Positions 43,294 to 52,192 of a DNA stretch of 64,000 nucleotides are shown here, one piece after another. The position numbers were made by a program, and so were the translations under genes. How positions within the stretch are numbered: position 1 is the stretch's first letter; every line of letters starts with the position of its first letter. This DNA comes from Streptomyces sp. L-9-10 (GTDB lineage: Bacteria > Actinomycetota > Actinomycetes > Streptomycetales > Streptomycetaceae): the NCBI RefSeq assembly GCF_004151105.1, contig NZ_PHRF01000172.1:186001-250000 (forward strand), written 5' to 3'. The notes under the pieces were generated by a model. That model did not search any database. It was not told where the DNA came from and saw only the letters and a list, made by a program, of their open reading frames with translations.

Positions 43294-44781
43294 TCACTCG
43301 ACGGAACAGCCGCCCGTCACCGCCGGCAGCGGAGCCGGCACGCCGACCGTGGGCAGCCCCAGCAGCACGCCCGCGGGCTTCGCCGCCTCGGTCGCGTTCC
43401 GCCGGTCCCAGGCGTCTCCGGCGCGGGTACGGCGTACCTTCCGCGTCGGTCCCTCGGCGAGGAGATGGTGCGGCGCGGCGTAGGTGATCTCGACGGTGAC
43501 CACATCGCCGGGACGCACCTCCTCGTCCGGCTTGGTGAAGTGCACGAGGCGGTTGTCGGGGGCGCGTCCGGAGAGCCGGTGCGTGGCGCCGTCCTTGCGC
43601 CCCTCGCCCTCCGCGACCATGACCTCCAGTGTCCTGCCGACCTGCGTCTTGTTCTCCTCCCAGGAGATCTCCTCCTGGAGGGCGGACAGCCGCATGTAGC
43701 GCTCCTGGACGACCTCCTTGGGGATCTGCCCCTCCATCTCGGCGGCCGGGGTCCCGGGGCGCTTGGAGTACTGGAAGGTGAACGCCTGCGCGAAGCGCGC
43801 CTCGCGTACGACCCGCAGGGTCTGCTCGAAGTCCTCCTCGGTCTCGCCCGGGAAGCCCACGATGATGTCGGTGGAGATGGCGGCGTGCGGGATGGCGGCG
43901 CGCACCTTGTCGATGATGCCGAGGTAGCGGTCCTGCCGGTACGAGCGGCGCATCGCCTTCAGGATGGTGTCCGAGCCGGACTGGAGCGGCATATGGAGCT
44001 GCGGCATCACGTTCGGCGTCTCGGCCATCGCCGCGATCACGTCGTCCGTGAAGTCGCGCGGGTGCGGTGAGGTGAAGCGGACCCGCTCCAGGCCCTCGAT
44101 CGCGCCACAGGCCCGCAGCAGCTTGGAGAAGGCCTCGCGGTCGCCGATGTCGGATCCGTACGCGTTGACGTTCTGGCCCAGCAGCGTGATCTCGGAGACG
44201 CCCTCGGCGACCAGCGCCTCGATCTCGGCCAGGATGTCGCCGGGGCGGCGGTCCTTCTCCTTGCCGCGCAGCGCGGGGACGATGCAGAAGGTGCAGGTGT
44301 TGTTGCAGCCGACGGAGATGGAGACCCACGCGGCGTAGGCGGACTCGCGGCGGGTCGGCAGCGTGGAGGGGAAGGCCTCCAGCGACTCGGCGATCTCGAC
44401 CTGGGCCTCTTCCTGGACCCGCGCGCGCTCCAGGAGCACCGGCAGCTTGCCGATGTTGTGCGTACCGAACACGACATCGACCCAGGGGGCGCGCGTCACG
44501 ATCGTGTCGCGGTCCTTCTGCGCCAGGCAGCCGCCGACGGCGATCTGCATGCCCGGCCGCCTGGTCTTCATCGGCGCGAGGCGGCCGAGGTTGCCGTAGA
44601 GCTTGTTGTCGGCGTTCTCCCGCACCGCGCAGGTGTTGAAGACAACGACGTCCGCGTCCCCGTCGGAGCCTTCGGGCGCGCGGACGTATCCGGCTCCCTC
44701 CAGCAGGCCCGACAGCCGCTCGGAGTCGTGGACGTTCATCTGGCACCCGTAGGTGCGTACCTCGTAAGTCTTCGCGCTCAT
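43294..44781 (-). CDS. miaB: tRNA-2-methylthio-N6-dimethylallyladenosine synthase
   Basis: The 495-residue radical SAM enzyme methylthiolates the i6A37 made by MiaA. Cluster ligands are complete: YGCQMNVHDSER, FNTCAVRENADNKLYG and GGCLAQKDRD for the first 4Fe-4S cluster, and SVGCNNTCTFCIVPALRG (CxxxCxxC) for the SAM cluster. The TRAM domain is at the C-terminus, followed by about 60 extra residues. ATG at 44781 (MSAKTYEVRTYGCQ) was chosen; the frame is open upstream to 45039. Confidence 0.96.
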   Translation of the reverse strand: MSAKTYEVRTYGCQMNVHDSERLSGLLEGAGYVRAPEGSDGDADVVVFNTCAVRENADNKLYGNLGRLAPMKTRRPGMQIAVGGCLAQKDRDTIVTRAPWVDVVFGTHNIGKLPVLLERARVQEEAQVEIAESLEAFPSTLPTRRESAYAAWVSISVGCNNTCTFCIVPALRGKEKDRRPGDILAEIEALVAEGVSEITLLGQNVNAYGSDIGDREAFSKLLRACGAIEGLERVRFTSPHPRDFTDDVIAAMAETPNVMPQLHMPLQSGSDTILKAMRRSYRQDRYLGIIDKVRAAIPHAAISTDIIVGFPGETEEDFEQTLRVVREARFAQAFTFQYSKRPGTPAAEMEGQIPKEVVQERYMRLSALQEEISWEENKTQVGRTLEVMVAEGEGRKDGATHRLSGRAPDNRLVHFTKPDEEVRPGDVVTVEITYAAPHHLLAEGPTRKVRRTRAGDAWDRRNATEAAKPAGVLLGLPTVGVPAPLPAVTGGCSVE

Positions 44782-44899
44782 CTCGCCCACCAGGGTACGG
44801 GGTCGCCCGGTTCGGCTGCCCGGGGATTCCCCGCTGAGCCCGTGGCGAGCAGAAGACAAGGCCTGGCCATTACGGGGAGTGAGCTGACAGGATCGTGGC

Positions 44900-45901
44900 A
44901 TGTTCGGCCCCGTGTCCCGTATCAGCCGCGGCCGCGCCTTCCGGGGCGCCGCCGCGCTGCTGGTGCTGCTCGGGCTGCTGCTGTGGTGGCTGCTGCCGAT
45001 CGGGGCGTCGTCGCCGACCGGCTCGGTCACGTTCAGCACGGGCGTGAAGACCGGGGTCTACCAGCGGTACGGAACGCTCCTGAAGCAGGATCTCGCCCGC
45101 GATCTGCCGGATGTGTCGATACGGCTCAGGACCAGCGAGGGCTCGCAGCAGAACATCGCGTGGGTGGCGGCCGGCGAGGCGGATTTCACCATCGCCACCG
45201 CCGACGCCGTCGCCAAGTACCAGAAGGACGGCAAGCCGGGCGCGGACCGGCTGCGCGGCTGCGCGCGGCTGTACGACGACTATGTGCAGCTGGTCGTCGC
45301 GAAGGACTCGGGCATCCGCTCCACCGCCGGTCTGCGCGGCAGGAAGGTGGGCGTGGGGCAGGAGGGCTCGGGGGTCCGGCTGATAGCGGACCGGGTGCTG
45401 GCCGCGGCGGATCTCGATCCGCGGAAGGACATCGTCCCGTTCTCGGTCGGGATCGACACCATGCCGGGCCTGCTCGAACGGGGCGAGCTGGACGCCTTCT
45501 TCTGGTCGGGCGGGCTGCCCACCGGCGCGGTACAGGACCTGTCGGAGCGCTTCGACATCCGGCTCGTGCCGCTGGAGTCCGCGCTGGTCGACAGGCTGCA
45601 TGCCTCGGGCGAGGCGGCGTCCCGCTACTACCGCTCCGCGGTGATACCCGCCGACGCCTACGGCAAGGCGCAGAACGGCACGGCGGTACCGACGATCGCG
45701 GTGGCGAATCTGCTGGTGACCACCGACCGGATGAGCGCCGGGCTGACGGAGGGCTTCACCCGCACGGTCATCGACAGCCGGGACCGGATAGGCGACGAGG
45801 TGCATCCGGCGCAGCTGGTGGATCTGCGGACCGCGATCTATACGGACCCGCTGCCGCTGCACGAGGGCGCCAAGCGGTACTACCGGACGGAGAAGCCGTA
45901 G
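44900..45901 (+). CDS. TAXI-family TRAP-type solute-binding protein
   Basis: The 333-residue exported protein has an N-terminal hydrophobic segment (AALLVLLGLLLWWLLPIGA) as a signal anchor or signal peptide, then the TAXI fold: VTFSTGVKTGVYQRYGTLLKQDL, GSQQNIAWVAAGEADFTIATAD, LRGRKVGVGQEGSGVRLIADRV, DAFFWSGGLP. The family binds glutamate/glutamine or C4-acids with TRAP permeases, but no permease is nearby. The gene converges on the glutamate sensor kinase gene gluK; a role as accessory ligand sensor is possible but unproven. Confidence 0.88.
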   Translation: MFGPVSRISRGRAFRGAAALLVLLGLLLWWLLPIGASSPTGSVTFSTGVKTGVYQRYGTLLKQDLARDLPDVSIRLRTSEGSQQNIAWVAAGEADFTIATADAVAKYQKDGKPGADRLRGCARLYDDYVQLVVAKDSGIRSTAGLRGRKVGVGQEGSGVRLIADRVLAAADLDPRKDIVPFSVGIDTMPGLLERGELDAFFWSGGLPTGAVQDLSERFDIRLVPLESALVDRLHASGEAASRYYRSAVIPADAYGKAQNGTAVPTIAVANLLVTTDRMSAGLTEGFTRTVIDSRDRIGDEVHPAQLVDLRTAIYTDPLPLHEGAKRYYRTEKP

Positions 45902-45944
45902 CCCGCGGGCCGGGCAGGCGCCTGATCAGGCCGCCGGGACAGCT

Positions 45945-46019
45945 GTCGGGGCGGACCACGAGCCAGACCGTCGGGGCGGATCACGAGCCAGGCCGTCGGG
46001 TCAGGCCACGGATCAGCCC
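45945..46019. repeat. Three 25-bp tandem repeats at the gluK 3' end
   Basis: Units start at 45945, 45970 and 45995 (consensus GTCGGGGCGGATCACGAGCC plus AGGCC); the third is more diverged. The last runs into the end of gluK, coding for its last residues. Confidence 0.8.
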
Positions 46020-47404
46020 GTCGGGGATGATCGCGGGACGCTGAGCGTGACCCGGAGTCCGCGCGGTTCACCGTGCTCGTAGTCGATCGAACCGCCGCCG
46101 GCCGCGAGCAGGGCCTGTGCGATGGACAGGCCGAGGCCCGATCCCTTGATGTTCTGGTCGCGGTTGCTGCGCCAGAAACGGTCCCCGATCCTGGCGAGCT
46201 CGTCATCCGTGAGACCGGGACCGCCGTCGTTGATGACGATCTTCGAGGTCGTGCCGTTGCGGGCCACCGTCACCGTGACCTCCTCGCCGGCCGGGGTGAA
46301 CTTGAGCGCGTTGTCGATCACGGCGTCCAGGGCGCTGGAGAGCGCGATGGGGTCGGCCCAGGCGGTCACGGCGGCGCGATGCTCGGTGAGCCTGACGCCC
46401 TTCCCCTCGGCGAGCGCCCGCCAGGCGGCGACCCGTTCGGCCGCCAGCTCACCGATGTCGGTGAGCCGCAGATCCGCGGCGGTGTGCTCGGCCAGCGCCA
46501 GGTCCAGCAGATCGTCGAGGACCTGGGCGAGGCGCCTGCCCTCGGTCCGTACGGAGGCGATCTCCTGGTTCCCCTTGGGCAGTTCGAGGCCGAGCAGTTC
46601 GATACGGAGCAGCAGGGCGGCGAGCGGATTGCGCAGCTGGTGCGAGGCGTCCGCGACGAAGGCGCGCTGCTGCTCCAGCACGTCCTCGACGTTGTCGGCC
46701 ATCTCGTTGAAGGAGCTGGCCAGCCGGCGCAGCTCCGGCGGACCACCGGCCGCCGCGACCCGGGAGTTCATCCGGCCGGTGGCGATGTCGTGGGTGGCCG
46801 CGTCCAGTACCCGTACCGGACGGAGCACCCAGCCGGTCAGCCGGATCGCGGCCCCGACGGCGAGCAGCATGGCCGCCGCCTCGCCCGCGGCGATGATCAG
46901 CCAGCCGCGGAGAACGCGCGAACGCATCTGGCCGGTCGGTGAGTCGGTCACCACCACGGCGACGACGTCGCCGTCCCGTACGACCGGTGAGTCGACGATC
47001 AGCCGGCCGTTCTGCCAGGGCCAGACCTGCTCGGGGTCGCCGCTGCGCCGGCCGAGCAGCGCCTCCTCGAAGGACTGCCGGGCAGGCCCCTCCGCGGGGA
47101 CGCTCCAGCCCTCCGGGGCGCGGGCCATCACGCCGTTGTCGCGGTAGAAGACGCCGACCCTGACCCCGTACACCTCGTGGTACCTGGTCAGCTCCGCCTC
47201 CAGCATCGCGCGCCGTTCCTGGGCGCCCGGTCGGCTCTCGGAGACGAACTGGGCGAGGGCCGCGACCCGCGAGGTGTCGTCGATCCGGTCCACGACGACA
47301 CGCTGCTGCTCGGCGGCGGCGAGACTCACGGCGAGCGGGAAGCCCAGGGCGAGGAGCACGCCCGCCATGAGGATGATGAGCAGCGGCAGCAGTCGGGTGC
47401 GCAC
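46013..47404 (-). CDS. gluK: Sensor histidine kinase, glutamate-sensing type
   Basis: The 463-residue kinase has a first transmembrane helix (residues ~8-31), a ~140-residue extracellular domain, a second helix (residues ~170-192), HAMP, HisKA with phospho-accepting His in FVADASHQLRNPLAAL, and HATPase_c with N-box DNALKFTPAG, G1 INDGGPGLTDDEL and G2 GSGLGLSIA. In S. coelicolor the pair next to and divergent from gluABCD is GluR/GluK, which senses glutamate and controls its uptake; the same arrangement is found here. It is downstream of gluR, with a 6-bp gap. Confidence 0.9.
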   Translation of the reverse strand: MRTRLLPLLIILMAGVLLALGFPLAVSLAAAEQQRVVVDRIDDTSRVAALAQFVSESRPGAQERRAMLEAELTRYHEVYGVRVGVFYRDNGVMARAPEGWSVPAEGPARQSFEEALLGRRSGDPEQVWPWQNGRLIVDSPVVRDGDVVAVVVTDSPTGQMRSRVLRGWLIIAAGEAAAMLLAVGAAIRLTGWVLRPVRVLDAATHDIATGRMNSRVAAAGGPPELRRLASSFNEMADNVEDVLEQQRAFVADASHQLRNPLAALLLRIELLGLELPKGNQEIASVRTEGRRLAQVLDDLLDLALAEHTAADLRLTDIGELAAERVAAWRALAEGKGVRLTEHRAAVTAWADPIALSSALDAVIDNALKFTPAGEEVTVTVARNGTTSKIVINDGGPGLTDDELARIGDRFWRSNRDQNIKGSGLGLSIAQALLAAGGGSIDYEHGEPRGLRVTLSVPRSSPTG

Positions 47405-47410
47405 GGGGCG

Positions 47411-48124
47411 TTACGGCCCCTGGTGTGTGCCGGGGACGACCAGGCGGTAGCCGACACCCCGGACGGTCTCGATCAGCGCCGGCATGCCGAGCTTGCCGCG
47501 CAAGGAGGCCACATGGACCTCCAGCGTGCGGCCGGTGCCTTCCCAACTGGTGCGCCAGACCTCGCTGATGATCTGTTCGCGGCCGAACACCACACCGGGG
47601 CGCTGGGCGAGCAGGGCCAGCAGATCGAACTCCTTGCGGGTCAGCTGGACGGCCGTGCCGTCCACGCTCACGCGCCGGGTGGGCAGTTCCAGGCTGAGGC
47701 GCCCGAGCCGCTGGGCGCCCTCGGGGGCGGGCGCCGGCTCGTCCCCGCTCACGGTGCGCCGGCTGACGGCATGGATACGGGCGAGCAGTTCGCCGGTGTC
47801 GTACGGCTTGACCACGTAGTCGTCGGCGCCGAGGTTGAGGCCGTGGATCCGGGAGCGGACATCGGCCCGCGCGGTCACCATGATCACCGGGGTCGAGGTG
47901 ATCCGGCGGATCTTGCCGCAGACCTGGTAGCCGTCCTGGTCGGGCAGGCCGAGGTCGAGCAGGACGACCGAGAACGGCGTCTTGCCCACGTTGGCCGCGG
48001 GCAGCACCGCCTGGAGCGCCTCCTCACCGCTGCGGGCATGCACGACCTGGAATCCGTGCTTGGCGAGCACGGCCGACAGGGCGGCGGCCACATGGTCGTC
48101 GTCCTCCACGAGCAGCAGTCTCAC
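47411..48124 (-). CDS. gluR: OmpR-family response regulator
   Basis: The 237-residue regulator has a receiver domain with acidic pocket VEDDD, phosphorylated Asp57 in VVLLDLGLPD, VTARAD and the Lys in VVKPYDTGELLAR, and an OmpR winged-helix domain (RKEFDLLALLAQRPGVVF; TLEVHVASLRGKLG; VRGVGYRLV). GTG at 48124 follows GAAGGGGGCCC. It is divergent from gluABCD across 297 bp and next to gluK, matching GluR of S. coelicolor, which activates glutamate uptake. Confidence 0.9.
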   Translation of the reverse strand: MRLLLVEDDDHVAAALSAVLAKHGFQVVHARSGEEALQAVLPAANVGKTPFSVVLLDLGLPDQDGYQVCGKIRRITSTPVIMVTARADVRSRIHGLNLGADDYVVKPYDTGELLARIHAVSRRTVSGDEPAPAPEGAQRLGRLSLELPTRRVSVDGTAVQLTRKEFDLLALLAQRPGVVFGREQIISEVWRTSWEGTGRTLEVHVASLRGKLGMPALIETVRGVGYRLVVPGTHQGP

Positions 48125-48421
48125 GGGCCCCCTTCAGGTCACGGTTCGGGTCGCGCCGTCGGTCGCCCCGATACGTCGCGCTCATCAGATGCGCTCTTAG
48201 TACGTACCAGGCATCCACGCCGATCGCGCACGGTCAGTCAAGAGTCTTCCCGTTACGCCAAGGTTTCCGTTACCCACCCGGTACTCCCTCCAGCGCCCTC
48301 TTCACGCGGAGTGTCCGGTTGCGGCCGGATCGTTATGCTCAATTTCCGCTCAGATGTAATGACGCTGATCGCAGTGCGTGACTAAGGTCCTCCCAACCGA
48401 GGAGGACGGAGCAAAAAGCCG

Positions 48422-49207
<786 letters not shown>

Positions 49208-49299
49208 TCCCCGCTCTGGACACGGATCTCTCACCGGGGCCCTTTCGGCCCGGATCCTTTCGTCCGGATCGTTCACACGGCTCATCACGGCTCTGCTCA

Positions 49300-49325
49300 C
49301 GGTTCTGCCGAGTGCGGCAGAACCG
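49300..49325 (+). promoter_or_regulatory. Intercistronic stem-loop between gluA and gluB
   Basis: An 11-bp perfect stem (CGGTTCTGCCG / CGGCAGAACCG) with a 4-base AGTG loop lies 35 bases upstream of the gluB start. Such structures often slow exonucleases or terminate partially, giving more binding-protein mRNA than ATPase mRNA. The role here is inferred. Confidence 0.7.
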
Positions 49326-49359
49326 GTTCGTTCACGTCTCACCCGAGGGAAGTTCACGC

Positions 49360-50193
49360 ATGAAGCTTCGCAAGGCAAGCGCCGCGGCGGCCGCCGTTGT
49401 CGTCCTCTCCCTGACCGCCACCGCCTGCGGCGGCGACAGCGCCGACAGCGGCAACGGCGGCGGTGACAAGATCACCATCGGTATCAAGTTCGACCAGCCG
49501 GGCCTCGGTCTGAAGAAGCCGGACGGTACGTTCGCGGGCTTCGACGTCGATGTCGCGACCTACGTCGCCAAGGAACTGGGCTACGACGCCAAGAACATCG
49601 AATGGAAAGAGGCGCCCAGCGCCGAGCGCGAGAACCTGATCTCCAACGGTGACGTGACGTTCGTCGCCGCCAGCTACACGATCAACGACGAGCGCAAGAA
49701 GAAGGTGGACTTCGCGGGACCGTACTTCCTCGCCCACCAGGACCTGCTGGTCCGCTCGGACGACAGCTCCATCACCAAGGCCGCCGACCTGAACTCCAAG
49801 AAGCTCTGTTCGGTGACCGGCTCCACCTCGGCGCAGAACGTCAAGAACGATTTCGCGCCGAAGGCCGACCTCCAGAACGTCGGCGGCTACTCCGAGTGCC
49901 TGACCGGCCTGGAGAACAAGGCCGTTGACGCCCTGACCACGGACGACTCCATCCTCGCGGGCTACGCCTCGCAGCAGGAGCACCAGGGCAAGTTCAAGCT
50001 CGCGGGCCTCAAGCTCAGCGACGAGCCCTACGGCATCGGCCTCAAGAAGGGCGACGCCGATCTTCAGAAGAAGATCAACGCCGCGCTGACCAAGATGGAG
50101 TCGGACGGCTCCTGGGAGAAGGCCGTGAAGGCCAACTTCGGTCCGGCCAACTACAAGAACGAGCCTGCCCCGAAGATCACCGAAGGCAGCTGA
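49360..50193 (+). CDS. gluB: Glutamate-binding lipoprotein
   Basis: The 277-residue solute-binding protein has a lipoprotein signal (MKLRKASAAAAAVVVLSLTATACGG; lipobox with Cys at about residue 24) and an SBP family 3 fold (KITIGIKFDQPGLGLKKPDGTFAGFDVDVATYVA; VTFVAASYTINDERKKKVDFAGPYF; GIGLKKGDADLQKKINAAL). ATG at 49360 follows GAGGGAAG. It captures glutamate at the membrane face and passes it to GluC/GluD. Confidence 0.95.
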   Translation: MKLRKASAAAAAVVVLSLTATACGGDSADSGNGGGDKITIGIKFDQPGLGLKKPDGTFAGFDVDVATYVAKELGYDAKNIEWKEAPSAERENLISNGDVTFVAASYTINDERKKKVDFAGPYFLAHQDLLVRSDDSSITKAADLNSKKLCSVTGSTSAQNVKNDFAPKADLQNVGGYSECLTGLENKAVDALTTDDSILAGYASQQEHQGKFKLAGLKLSDEPYGIGLKKGDADLQKKINAALTKMESDGSWEKAVKANFGPANYKNEPAPKITEGS

Positions 50194-50203
50194 GACAGCA
50201 GTG

Positions 50204-50232
50204 ACGCGCCGCCGGCCGGTCCGGCGGCGCGT
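50204..50232 (+). promoter_or_regulatory. Intercistronic stem-loop between gluB and gluC
   Basis: A 12-bp perfect stem (ACGCGCCGCCGG / CCGGCGGCGCGT) with a 5-base loop begins 10 bases past the gluB stop. It could cap the 3' end of a gluB transcript and reduce read-through into the permease genes. Confidence 0.75.
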
Positions 50233-50267
50233 ACCGACCAGCCAACCAGGGGAGAGCGCGGGGCATC

Positions 50268-50942
50268 GTGTTCGACTTTCTTGATTCCGGGCAGTACGAC
50301 CTGCTCGGCGCCTTCTGGGTGACGGTGCAGCTCACCCTCTACTCCGCAGTTGGTTCTCTCATATGGGGAACGCTGCTGGCCGGGATGCGTGTCAGTCCCG
50401 TGCCGCTGATGCGTGCCTTCGGTACCGCCTACGTCAATATGGTCCGTAACACTCCACTGACCGTGGTGCTCGTCGCCTGTTCACTGGGGCTCGGCCAGAC
50501 CCTCCAGATCACGCTCGGCGGCGGGGACTTCGAGTCCATCGGCTTCCGGCTGGCCGTACTGGGACTGATCGCCTACACGAGCACCTTCGTCTGCGAGGCC
50601 CTGCGCTCCGGTATCAACACCGTGCCCGTGGGGCAGGCCGAAGCCGCCCGCGCGCTGGGCCTGAGCTTCTTCCAGGTGCTGAGGCTGATCGTGCTCCCCC
50701 AGGCGTTCCGCTCCGTGGTGGCGCCGCTGGCGAACGTGCTGATCGCGCTGACCAAGAACACGACGGTCGCCGCGGCGATAGGCGTCGCCGAGGCGTCGGC
50801 GCTGATGAAGACAATGATCGAGAACGAAACCAGCGCGCTCTTCATGGTGTTCGCGGTGTTCGCCTTCGGATTCGTCGTTCTCACCCTCCCGACCGGTCTG
50901 CTCCTGGGCTGGGTCAGCAAGCGAGTGGCGGTGAAGCGATGA
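50268..50942 (+). CDS. gluC: Glutamate ABC transporter permease
   Basis: The 224-residue membrane protein has about five hydrophobic helices and the permease EAA loop (EAARALGLSFFQVLRLIVLPQAFRSVV). GTG at 50268 (VFDFLDSGQYDLLGAFW) starts it, preceded by GGGGAGAG. Its end overlaps gluD by 4 bases (ATGA), so the two are translationally coupled. Confidence 0.93.
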   Translation: MFDFLDSGQYDLLGAFWVTVQLTLYSAVGSLIWGTLLAGMRVSPVPLMRAFGTAYVNMVRNTPLTVVLVACSLGLGQTLQITLGGGDFESIGFRLAVLGLIAYTSTFVCEALRSGINTVPVGQAEAARALGLSFFQVLRLIVLPQAFRSVVAPLANVLIALTKNTTVAAAIGVAEASALMKTMIENETSALFMVFAVFAFGFVVLTLPTGLLLGWVSKRVAVKR

Positions 50943-51844
50943 GTGCCACGTCCGTTCTGTACGACGCTCCGGGTAAGCGCGCCAAGCGGCGCAACATCCT
51001 CTACACGATCGTGTTCCTGGTCGTCTTCGCGCTCGCCGCCTGGTGGGTTCTCGTTCAGATGAACGACAAGAACCAGCTGGCGTCCGAGAAGTGGAGTCCG
51101 TTCGTCACGGACGCCGAGGTATGGACGACCTATCTGCTGCCGGGGCTCGGTGAGACCCTCAAGGCGGCGGCGCTGTCCATCGTGATAGCCCTGCCGTTCG
51201 GCGCGCTGCTCGGTATCGGCCGGCTCTCGGACCACACCTGGGTACGGGTACCGGTCGGCGCCGTCGTCGAGTTCTTCCGCTCCATCCCCGTCCTGCTGAT
51301 GATGGTGTTCGCCGCCACGGCGTACGCGCAGTTCACCGATGTCTCGTCCGACATCCGGCCGCTGTACGCCGTGGTGACGGGCCTGGTGCTCTACAACGCC
51401 TCGGTCATCGCCGAGATCGTCCGGGCCGGCATTCTCACGCTGCCCAACGGCCAGACCGACGCCGCGAAGGCGATCGGCATGCGCAAGGGCCAGACCATGG
51501 CGTACGTGCTCCTGCCCCAGGCCGTGACGGCGATGCTGCCGGCCCTGGTCAGCCAGCTGGTCGTCATCGTCAAGGACACCGCGCTGGGCGGCGCGCTCCT
51601 CGGCCTGTCCGAACTGCTCTCGCAGAACCGCACGATCACCGCGAACTACGGCGCCAACACCATCGCCACGCTCGTCGTCATCGCGCTGATCTACATCGCG
51701 CTGAACTTCATCCTCACCACCTTCGCGGGCTGGCTGGAGAAGCGACTGCGCCAGGGCAAGAAGAGCACGGGCGCGGTGCTCGGCACAGATGGGCCACAAC
51801 AGGTCAGTGCCCAAGTCGGCCCCGGGGACGGCAGCAGCATCTGA
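50939..51844 (+). CDS. gluD: Glutamate ABC transporter permease
   Basis: The 301-residue permease has an extended N-terminus with one helix, then the transmembrane core and EAA loop DAAKAIGMRKGQTMAYVLLPQAVTAMLPAL. The C-terminal 40 residues are cytoplasmic and charged. It pairs with GluC to form the transmembrane channel. The ATG overlaps the gluC stop. Confidence 0.93.
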   Translation: MSATSVLYDAPGKRAKRRNILYTIVFLVVFALAAWWVLVQMNDKNQLASEKWSPFVTDAEVWTTYLLPGLGETLKAAALSIVIALPFGALLGIGRLSDHTWVRVPVGAVVEFFRSIPVLLMMVFAATAYAQFTDVSSDIRPLYAVVTGLVLYNASVIAEIVRAGILTLPNGQTDAAKAIGMRKGQTMAYVLLPQAVTAMLPALVSQLVVIVKDTALGGALLGLSELLSQNRTITANYGANTIATLVVIALIYIALNFILTTFAGWLEKRLRQGKKSTGAVLGTDGPQQVSAQVGPGDGSSI

Positions 51845-51871
51845 GACAGACGGGTCTGGCGGGTCTGGCGG

Positions 51872-51899
51872 GTCTGGGCGGCGTACGCGCCGCCCAGAC
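51872..51899 (+). terminator. Terminator of the gluABCD operon
   Basis: A 12-bp perfect stem (GTCTGGGCGGCG / CGCCGCCCAGAC) with a 4-base loop begins 27 bases past the gluD stop. It is preceded by three 9-bp repeats GGGTCTGGC at 51852-51878. Confidence 0.85.
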
Positions 51900-51963
51900 T
51901 GTCGCTTGACGCGGGCACCCCCAGTAGGTTGCATACGTTCTGTGATCACGCATCGGGCTCCCA

Positions 51964-52138
51964 GGGCCTGTCTTCAAAGTCCCGCCTGCTCGGCGGCGCC
52001 CGGCACGCACGCTCGCGGCGTTGTCGGGATCACCCCAGTACGTCCAGTACTGGGGCGCCCCTCCGCCTTGCGATCGCACGCACCGGACGCCGCCGAGCCC
52101 GCCCTCCGGGCGGACGGCGCTACTTTGAAGACAGGCCC
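51964..52138. mobile_element. 175-bp MITE-like inverted-repeat element
   Basis: The ends are a perfect 17-bp terminal inverted repeat (GGGCCTGTCTTCAAAGT at 51964-51980, ACTTTGAAGACAGGCCC at 52122-52138). Inside lies a perfect hairpin at 52033-52055 (CCCCAGTAC, loop of 5, GTACTGGGG) and longer imperfect complementarity, so a transcript would fold strongly. There is no coding capacity and no clear target duplication. Similar intergenic elements are, from memory, common in Streptomyces genomes; they would need a transposase from elsewhere. Confidence 0.75.
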
Positions 52139-52192
52139 TAGCGCCCCTGACCGTATGACCGCACGGGCCTCACGGGCCGGAGGGGTCGCGCC

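Noticed and set aside
44900..45901. Complete TRAP transport system with the TAXI protein
   Set aside because: No DctQ/DctM-like membrane genes lie on either side.
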